Of a DNA stretch of 64,000 nt, positions 57,684 to 64,000 are shown one piece after another (the first letter of the stretch is position 1; each line of letters opens with the position of its first letter). Below the pieces are notes generated by a model that did not search any database, was not told the DNA's origin, and saw nothing but the letters and a program-made list of their open reading frames with translations. Position numbers and translations under genes: made by a program. The stretch comes from Rhynchopus euleeides. Lineage: Eukaryota > Euglenozoa > Diplonemea > Diplonemida > Diplonemidae. Location of the stretch: contig OY723253.1 of NCBI GenBank assembly GCA_963210315.1, forward strand, positions 930,001 through 994,000. Direction: 5' to 3'.

Positions 57684-60278
57684 TCACGCGGTGTACGCGT
57701 GTGCATTGATGGCAGAGACTGCCTCTTCGAAAGAAGCCAGCACATTCTTCGGGATGGTGGTGGGCTGGAGAATGTCGTCCTCCCACTCGACGACTTTCGG
57801 CCCAGTCGCAGCAGGATAGCCCTTCCGCAGGGTCCGGTCGAACTGGTTGGGTAGGTCCTGGTTGCAGGCATGGAAGAGGATTCGGGCCCGAGTTGATGCG
57901 TGCGCTGCCATGCGGGACGGGGGGAGCACACGGCGCGCGATAGAAAACACGCTGTCACACCCCAGAGTCGATGCAGTCACCGCCAGCAGATCAAGGCACA
58001 GAGTACGCAGCGCGCACTCCCCGTAGTTCAGCCAGAAGGAGTCCACATCGCCCTTCATGCCCTCCTTCTTGGAGTGATCCACATACTCTACCCACGCCGC
58101 CTCCTCGACTTCACGGAACGCCGGAATCCAGGCAGTGATATCCTGGAAGGACATCAGGTTGTCAGTGTTCCCCATGATCTTGACAGCACGTGGGTTCACG
58201 TGTCTCATCGCCTTCCAGTAGTAGTACGACCCCTCCGACTTGTTCCCCCACCACCGCACCTTCAGCTCCTCTGAGAGGACAGCTGCGACTGGGGACTTGG
58301 CATCCAGCAGGTCTTCCAGGGACTTCTTTTCCCGCTCGAGAAATTCTTTCTCTTTTTCCGTCTTGGCGTACGCGATGTTGTCAAGGTCCTGAATCTTCCC
58401 CTCCATGTCACCCCAAACAGAGTGGCTGTGCGACTTCTTCGAGGGGGTGGTGTAGGAAGCCAGCAGCTCCATGATCGGCGAATTTGCCCGCTCCATCTCC
58501 AGCAACTCCTTCTCCAGCCGTGTGACCCCCAGATCCTTGAGCAGCTGGCCCAGCTTCCCCATGCTGGGTGTCGTACTGCCCTGTTGGAGCTCGGTGCTCA
58601 CGAACACGAACAGCGCCTTCATGCGCTGGCGCACGTGGGTGTACACTTCGATGCGAGACGAGTACCGAGTATCACCTGGGAGGGGGCACTTCACAGCCGG
58701 CACCTTCTCCTTTGTGTTGTTCTTTTTTGCAGCGTCGAGAACAGCATGCGCTGCTGGAAGGATATCCTTGAGGGTGGTAGCGGTGGAGACTGCCTCGTTC
58801 GGCTGGCGGAGGGCTGCACGGATCTTCCCGGCGCACGATTCGAAGAGATCGGCTTCCTCCTGCGGCGTGCAGTCCTCCCTGAGTTCTTCGACTTCCCCGA
58901 GGATGGTCTCCAGCGATGACACAGCAACTCCGGAGAGACACTCCATCTGCACTTCGACCCACCGTCTGTGCCGATACTTGTTCTCATCCCCGCCCAGCAA
59001 GTTGTTGAGTAGGCGGGACACCTCGAAGGCGGCACACCCCGGGAACTTCTTCTCCAGGTTGGCCAGCATCCAGGTCTCGCAGACGTCGCCACAGTTGTTC
59101 ACCAAGTGTGGGACGCACGACACGAAGGGGACACCGAATGCTTCGGCGAGTTCACGGCTTGCAGCTGCGTTGGACCCGCCCTTGTCGGATCTGATGAGGA
59201 AGGGGGGGGGCAAGCTGAGGCGCGTCAGCTCGCGCTTGATGTCCTGCGACAGCTCGACCCCGGTCTGGCTCCCCCTCCGCTCCTCCGGACGTATGAAGAT
59301 CAGCGATGCGGCGAATCCTACAGCGCTGAGGATGATGGCCGTCGCCTTCGTGTCGCCAATCCCACTGTTGTCATGCGACATGCAGTACCTCCCCCCCTTC
59401 AGCTTGGCCGTGATGACCTTCTCGCTGTCCTTCGTCAGCTCGTCGCCCAGCTTCTTCACCAGCGGAGCAACCTTCGGGGGGTCCTTGGGGATGCGTGTGC
59501 CTGCGAGGCAGGAGAGTACACCCTGCATCGCGCCCGCTGTGATCCCCGTGTAGAGCACCCCTTTCGCGATTTTGTCATGCAGAGCGGTTTCACTCGCTTC
59601 AAATGCAGTCACAATTGTGACCTGCCCCTCTTCCCCCTTCTTCTGCCTTGATTTCTTCCCCACGTGCTTGCTGCCGGTGAAGTGGTCCCCCAGGTCGCCT
59701 GCCTGGACATGGGGCATCCACAACACCTCGCAGATATCGCAGGAGGGGACCTCCTGAGCCGCTGCGTAAACGCTCGTCAGCTGCTTGGAATTCCTGTAGT
59801 GTGATTTGATGTCGCCGACCTTCACGCAGACACAGTCGGTGTGCTTCTTCATCTCCCTGCGGAGAGCATCGCCCAGTACCTTCCTCTGGGAGGGGGCAGG
59901 TGGGGGGTCAGCAGGGGGTGCGGCCGGCGCGTCGTCACCAACGTCCTCCGCCGGGGGATCTGCCAGGGCCCCCAGGTCCTGCGCGAGCTGCCTCCTGGCA
60001 GCAGTCTTCGCCCCCGCCTTCTTGCCCCGCTTCTTTTTGGGCTTTTCCTCCTCCTCCGTGCCTCTTTCGCCAGCCAGGATGCGGGCCTTGGCAATGGCTG
60101 TGGCCAGCTGGGGCTTCGTGCCGGCCGCCTCCACCCCCTCCGCCTTCGCCAGGTCCACCAGAAACGACTTCGCCTTTTTCTGCAGCAACAGGGCTGCAGC
60201 ATCTACGGCAACAGTTTGTGCCTGTGACAGCTCCGCAGTAATAGAATCCTCATCGGAGTCAGCCGCTCTCTTTGCCAT
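57684..60278 (-). CDS. hAT-superfamily transposase with BED-like zinc finger
   Basis: The frame encodes 864 residues from the ATG at 60278, chosen because it begins the basic, acidic-tailed N-terminus MAKRAADSDEDS and follows a CACACAAGCAG acceptor-like tract. A further ATG at 60341 is possible. A CxxC-HxxxxxH finger (C180, C183, H199, H205) resembles BED or U1-type fingers and should bind the element's ends. The RNase-H-like core shows MSHDNSGIGDTKATA, RSDKGGSNAAASRELAEAF and CVPHLVNNCGDV, matching the hAT pattern of an Asp/Asn motif and a Cys-x-x-His motif. The C-terminal dimerisation region has STLGCDSVFSIARRVLPPSR, the hAT signature. It should catalyse cut-and-paste movement of S and perhaps hAT-like MITEs J and Q. 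The frame is intact with no stop, so activity is plausible. Confidence 0.85.
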   Translation of the reverse strand: MAKRAADSDEDSITAELSQAQTVAVDAAALLLQKKAKSFLVDLAKAEGVEAAGTKPQLATAIAKARILAGERGTEEEEKPKKKRGKKAGAKTAARRQLAQDLGALADPPAEDVGDDAPAAPPADPPPAPSQRKVLGDALRREMKKHTDCVCVKVGDIKSHYRNSKQLTSVYAAAQEVPSCDICEVLWMPHVQAGDLGDHFTGSKHVGKKSRQKKGEEGQVTIVTAFEASETALHDKIAKGVLYTGITAGAMQGVLSCLAGTRIPKDPPKVAPLVKKLGDELTKDSEKVITAKLKGGRYCMSHDNSGIGDTKATAIILSAVGFAASLIFIRPEERRGSQTGVELSQDIKRELTRLSLPPPFLIRSDKGGSNAAASRELAEAFGVPFVSCVPHLVNNCGDVCETWMLANLEKKFPGCAAFEVSRLLNNLLGGDENKYRHRRWVEVQMECLSGVAVSSLETILGEVEELREDCTPQEEADLFESCAGKIRAALRQPNEAVSTATTLKDILPAAHAVLDAAKKNNTKEKVPAVKCPLPGDTRYSSRIEVYTHVRQRMKALFVFVSTELQQGSTTPSMGKLGQLLKDLGVTRLEKELLEMERANSPIMELLASYTTPSKKSHSHSVWGDMEGKIQDLDNIAYAKTEKEKEFLEREKKSLEDLLDAKSPVAAVLSEELKVRWWGNKSEGSYYYWKAMRHVNPRAVKIMGNTDNLMSFQDITAWIPAFREVEEAAWVEYVDHSKKEGMKGDVDSFWLNYGECALRTLCLDLLAVTASTLGCDSVFSIARRVLPPSRMAAHASTRARILFHACNQDLPNQFDRTLRKGYPAATGPKVVEWEDDILQPTTIPKNVLASFEEAVSAINAHAYTA

Positions 60279-60499
60279 ATTGCGGCTGCTTGTGTGTGCC
60301 AGGTGTGGAAGTGAGGAACGCGCATACATACAAGCATGCAAAAAAGCGAATGTTATTTGGACCGTGCAGGCTTTTGCAGGATTGGGGGTGGGATGAGAGA
60401 TTCCTGGGCTGATACCATCCTAGTCCGTCGAGCCGAGGTCAGTTTCTGAGCAAAGATGTTCTGTAACCCCTTCCCAATAGGGAAACCCCTGCAGAAAAA

Positions 60500-60699
60500 N
60501 NNNNNNNNNNNNNNNNNNNNNNNNNNNNNNNNNNNNNNNNNNNNNNNNNNNNNNNNNNNNNNNNNNNNNNNNNNNNNNNNNNNNNNNNNNNNNNNNNNNN
60601 NNNNNNNNNNNNNNNNNNNNNNNNNNNNNNNNNNNNNNNNNNNNNNNNNNNNNNNNNNNNNNNNNNNNNNNNNNNNNNNNNNNNNNNNNNNNNNNNNNN
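60500..60699. other. Assembly gap of 200 N
   Basis: Exactly 200 N separate the upstream region of the hAT gene from the middle of transposon A2. A round number usually means unknown length. By comparison with A1 (29505-32239), about 2.7 kb of A2 is missing, consistent with an assembler failing on near-identical A copies. Confidence 0.95.
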
Positions 60700-61913
60700 T
60701 TTCTCTTGAAAAAGCCCGGGTCCAGTTGCACAGCTTCTGGTCCACCATCAGACGCCTCTCCATCGGGTCCGAGCTGCTGCACAACCCCTTTGGTACTTTT
60801 GACCTGGTTGTGAATGTGGATGAGTCTGCCTTGTACAAGAGCTCTACCCGCAGGGACAAACTGTTGTGCTACACCACTGACACCAACATCGTGGTCGATA
60901 CCGATGCTGGAAAAAATAGATTTGCCACGTTGATTGGTGCTGTCACGTTCAGTGTGAAAGACAGGACCATTCTTGCGACAAAGCAGTCGATCGTTTTTAA
61001 AGGTGCGGGCGAGAGGATAAAGAAGGAGGAGCATCAGATTCACAAAGACTCGGGGGTTAACTGTACTTTCCAGAAAACCGGCTGGGTCAAAGAAGCCGAG
61101 TGGCGGTGGTGGATTGACAGCGTCTTGGCCCCCATTTGCAAAAACAAAAACGTGCTTGTCATTTATGACTCGGCGACAACACACATTGCACCAAAAAATG
61201 TTGCGTACTTGCACAGGAAGACGGGGGCGAAGTCAGCGGTCATTCCAGGTGGGTTGACAGGAACAGTGCAGTACCTTGATGTGCATGCATTTGCACCATT
61301 CAAGGCTGCCTTCCACACTCACCTGGAAGGGCTCAAGGACAAAGCCCGTCTCGAGATAAAGAAATCAACAGCCGAAGGTTTTCGCCAGGATTGTCGCTTC
61401 ACAGAGAGGTGGTACCGCGAGGCCATGTGCACCTCTGTTGGAGCTGTTTGGGGAAAGTCGGTGGAAAGTGTGAGGGGGGAGGTGGTAGCCCAGCGCTTGC
61501 GGGATATGGGGTACGTGCTGAAGGTGTCGGGTGAGGAGGACGGGTTCGTGAAGAGCTCCCTTTGTCCGGACCTCACCTTCGCACCAAGCACAGAAACATC
61601 CCCTGAGGCTGGTGGTGCGGACCTTGAACCTGGGTTGGACGGGAAGGCAAAAGAGAGCACAGAGAAGCAGTCCACCCAAAAGAAAGTTGTGTCTCAGCCA
61701 ACCCAACAGACAAGCATCTTGGCATGGGCGAAGCCGGTTCGTGTGAACTCTCTCACACAGACACAGCCTTCCCAGTCCTCCCAGTCCTCCGAAAAGAAGC
61801 GCGCAGCGTCCCCGACCACCCAGACTCCCAACAAACACCGCAGGCTCTGCAAAGGGTGTAGGAAGCCTGGGCACAACATGCAGACTTGCCCCAGCAAGCC
61901 CAAGAAGAAGTAA
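60700..61913 (+). CDS. 3' part of A2 transposase (DDD core and zinc knuckle)
   Basis: This holds the catalytic core (VNVDES, VIYDSATTH, TVQYLDV) and C-terminal CCHC knuckle of the A-family transposase. The Ulp1-like half and the helix-turn-helix fall in the gap. Compared with A1 it differs at a few residues (for example M to V after TNI) and lacks three residues near the end (KPKKK instead of KPKNLKKK). Frame is intact, so whether A2 has the A1 frame change cannot be judged. Confidence 0.85.
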
Positions 61914-62378
61914 GTTGGGGCGTGCTGGTTGTGGCTTGCCCTTTTCACATCTTTTTTTAAGCATCAACGCACCAACCAACCACCGACAGTGAAGCTGACA
62001 GCTCTGATGAACTGTGTATGCTTTCACTAACTCAACAAGAATGTCAACCAGGGGGGCACCAGAGGGGGGGGGGGAGGCAATACAAATCAAAACGGTACGA
62101 AACCAAATGAGGGGCGAGTGGTAGGACGAGAACAGAGCGGATACTCGACCGGAAGGCAGAAGAAGTGAGAGACGGACGACAGCAGTGACCAGCGCGCCCC
62201 TGGTGGACCAAACAGCCCCGCAGAGCCCCTGCAAACAGCGTTTTTAGGAAAAGTTGAATAGACGTACTTAGTACGTCTATTCGCTCGCAAACTATTTATT
62301 AATTTTCTGGCGAGGTCGATTTAGGCCCGCGCGTTCGCCGAATAGTAGTACTAAGTACGTTTATTTGACCCCCCCCTG
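60700..62378 (+). mobile_element. A2, second copy of the pogo-like transposon (5' part lost in the gap)
   Basis: It matches A1 32240-33933 with very few differences and ends in the same CCCCCCCTG terminus followed by TA at 62379-62380. The insertion lies in a TAATAAGGTCTG sequence at the end of S. Confidence 0.92.
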
Positions 62379-62390
62379 TAATAAGGTCTG

Positions 62391-62895
62391 AATATATCCA
62401 TGTTATAATACATGTATATGCCTGAAATATACATGTAAAATACATGTATATCAAGTAAAAATACATGTATAATACTTGCATGTCAACTATTATACATGTA
62501 TTTTTACTTGATATACATGTATTTTACATGTATATTTCAGGCATTTACATGTATTTTACATGTATAATACTTGTCATGCAAGTATTATACATGTAAAATA
62601 CTTGCATGACAAGTAAAATACTTGCATGCAAGTAAAATACATGTATTTTACTTGCATGCAAGTATTTTACTTGTCATGCAAGTATTATACATGTATTTTA
62701 CTTGTCATGCAAGTATTTTACATGTATAATACTTGCATGACAAGTATTATACATGTAAAATACATGTAAATGCCTGAAATATACATGTAAAATACATGTA
62801 TATCAAGTAAAAATACAAGTATAATAGTTGACATGCAAGTATTATACTTGTATTTTTACTTGATATACATGTATTTTACATGTATATTTCAGGCA
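62391..62895. repeat. TACATGTA / CTTGCATG palindrome array of element C
   Basis: Around 500 bases are built from overlapping TACATGTATA, ACTTGCATGCAAGT and GACAAGTA words arranged as a large imperfect palindrome with its centre near 62650. Words CAGGCATATAC and CCTGAAATATAC recur on each arm. Confidence 0.85.
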
Positions 62896-62899
62896 TATA

Positions 62900-63196
62900 C
62901 CGTATACGTAAATATTTTGGAACGTAAATATTTTGGAACGCTGGTGGGTTGGCGTTCCAGATTTTTTTCGTTCCATAATATTTACAGGGCTTTCTGCGAC
63001 TCGGGGACTTGGACCAGGGGATCGGACGGCATACAGAGTCCCTGACGGGACCTACTCGTGCACTTTTCGCGCGATTCCTGACGCAAGCCGTCCTCACCAC
63101 CGAGTCCCCAACTGGCCCTGTAAATATTTTGGAACGTAAATATTATGGAACGGACCGGCCAAAAATGGGCCCGTTCCATAATATTTACGTATACGG
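62900..63196. mobile_element. 297-bp MITE G (TA TSD) inside C's right end
   Basis: The ends CCGTATACGTAAATATTTTG and its mirror lie between TA dinucleotides (62898-62899 and 63197-63198). AATATTTTGGAACG is repeated near both ends and again as internal inverted copies at 62988 and 63120. There is no gene. Confidence 0.75.
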
Positions 63197-63451
63197 TACA
63201 TGTAATATACATGTATAATAGTTGACATGCAAGTATTATACATGTATAATACATGTATATACTTGTAGTTATACATGTAAAATTTACAAGATCCCACCGT
63301 GGGGGGGGGGGGGTCAAAATTGGACCCGGACATCCGGACACCCGGATTTCCGGGTCCGGGCATGTCCGCCCTGTCCGCCCTGAAATCGCCTAAGAGGCCG
63401 GGGGAAATCCAGGAAATTCGGGAAATCCAGGAATATGAAGAATCCTCCTTT

Positions 63452-64000
63452 GGGCAAAAAAAAATACCCCAGTTCTGGACAAATGGTTCACCAGATCTTG
63501 AGCACGCCCAACACTGTGTTGAGGCCCTTGTGAAGTGGCATTCAGGTGCTGATACAAATTCAGCTATACAATTTCCTTCGTTGTTTCGCAAATTCGATTT
63601 CTCTTTATCACTCGGAACCGGAACTCGTAAAAACGAAAAGGTGCAGGACATAGGGAGGCGTCTGCTACTACCCGCCCCCGGGGTTTGTTCTAGCGCCTTG
63701 CGCCAGTTGTATTAAAATGGATATCCCTGGTTGGTTTCATTCTTTCAAACAGTGAGGTCTGAGAGGTGGGGTGCCGGGGGTTCGTTCTGCGTCAAACTGT
63801 CAGCGTGGCATGCAAACGTGCTGCCGGCTCACTTTTCTGTACCACAGAACAAAGGCCCAATGGTGGCATTCAAATGATCGGTTCATTCAGCCTGGTTCTG
63901 CGCGAGACAATGTCAACCTGTCGATCATCAAATAGGGAAGGGTGGGAAGAAGCGGCATGCGGCAATGAGGAAAATAGACAAAAAAAATCATATCAGAGGC
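63452..64000. other. Right window edge, no gene recognised
   Basis: About 550 bases of unique sequence follow B2. Short frames exist on both strands but none shows family features. Confidence 0.5.

Larger units (their letters stand above)
57232..62390 (-). mobile_element. Element S carrying the hAT transposase, nested in C and interrupted by A2
   Basis: The left boundary CAGATCTTAATAAG and right TAATAAGGTCTG are inverted and lie in matching contexts (ACATGGATGTATT and AATATATCCATG). Words TAAGACCTTA/TAAGGTCTTA iterate at 57285-57415. The element encloses the hAT gene 57684-60278, and A2 is inserted 12 bases before its right end. The expected 8-bp duplication is not visible because the flanks are palindromic, so the exact ends are uncertain. 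Confidence 0.55.
55102..63301. mobile_element. TIR element C with TACATGTA words, inserted in B2
   Basis: The ends are CACGGTGGGATCTTG continuing TAAATTTTACATGTATAA, mirrored exactly over about 44 bases at 63258-63301. The flanks are G runs, so a 6-bp G duplication is possible but not informative. Arrays of TATACATGTATA and ACTTGCATGCAAGT fill the subterminal zones (55120-55168, 57170-57230, 62391-62895 and 63200-63285). The CACGGT end matches that of N. Confidence 0.8.
53818..63448. mobile_element. TIR element B2 (3-bp TSD), outermost shell of a multi-level nest
   Basis: It starts GGAGGATCCTTG and ends AATCCTCC, flanked by TTT (53815-53817 and 63449-63451). The first ~870 bases and last ~120 bases match B1 (16582-17597). 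Removing C (55102-63301) leaves a ~1.4-kb element rich in TCCGGACATCCGGACA words. It therefore contains, from outside in, C, then D, S, A2 and G. The 200-N gap falls inside. Confidence 0.8.

Noticed and set aside
58471-59553. 360-codon plus-strand frame
   Set aside because: It is the antisense shadow of the hAT transposase gene.

Overview
The window is nuclear DNA from a GC-rich protist with a heavy load of DNA transposons. It holds five host genes, all read on the minus strand: a sodium-phosphate cotransporter (1-3221, open at the window edge), a giant REJ/EGF-type single-pass membrane protein (4393-12589, five exons), a secreted GH3 beta-glycosidase (13750-15801), a MAP kinase with a TDY activation loop (27214-29190, five exons) and a PTB/hnRNP-L-like RNA-binding protein (38436-48863, four exons). 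All eleven inferred introns start with GTATG and end in AG. The shared strand, pyrimidine tracts ending in AG just 5' of several start codons, and the TDY kinase would fit a euglenozoan (diplonemid- or kinetoplastid-like) host. That placement is only an inference; no rRNA or spliced-leader gene was recognised.

The rest is mostly TIR (cut-and-paste) elements, many nested. They were delimited here from matching inverted termini plus target-site duplications (TSDs). Families labelled A to S are my own names. From left to right: N (holding B1 and O) and M at 16.5-19.3 kb; foldback element L1 at 23.6-24.7 kb; P (holding the autonomous-looking element A1) at 29.5-36.8 kb; a run of abutting elements I-H-K-J-L2, with R inside L2 and A3 inside R, at 39.4-47.3 kb; Q at 50.1-51.0 kb; and a multi-level nest at 53.8-63.4 kb (B2 contains C; C contains D, the hAT transposase-bearing S, A2 and G).

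The I-to-L2 run lies wholly inside intron 1 of the RNA-binding protein gene, whose flanking exons join in frame and rebuild one RRM. The intron is therefore about 8.2 kb, against roughly 70 to 530 bases for the introns of the receptor and kinase genes.

Two observations stand out. First, A1 encodes an unusual transposase: a Ulp1/C48-like cysteine protease region, a CENP-B/Tc5-type helix-turn-helix, a pogo-like DDD catalytic core and a C-terminal zinc knuckle, with one frame change at a run of nine G. Second, most families carry their own private palindromic word repeated near their ends (for example GGTAAATTTACC in M, CGATAATTATTATCG in H, AAGAATTCTT in P, TACATGTA in C), as if each had its own set of transposase or replication-protein binding sites.
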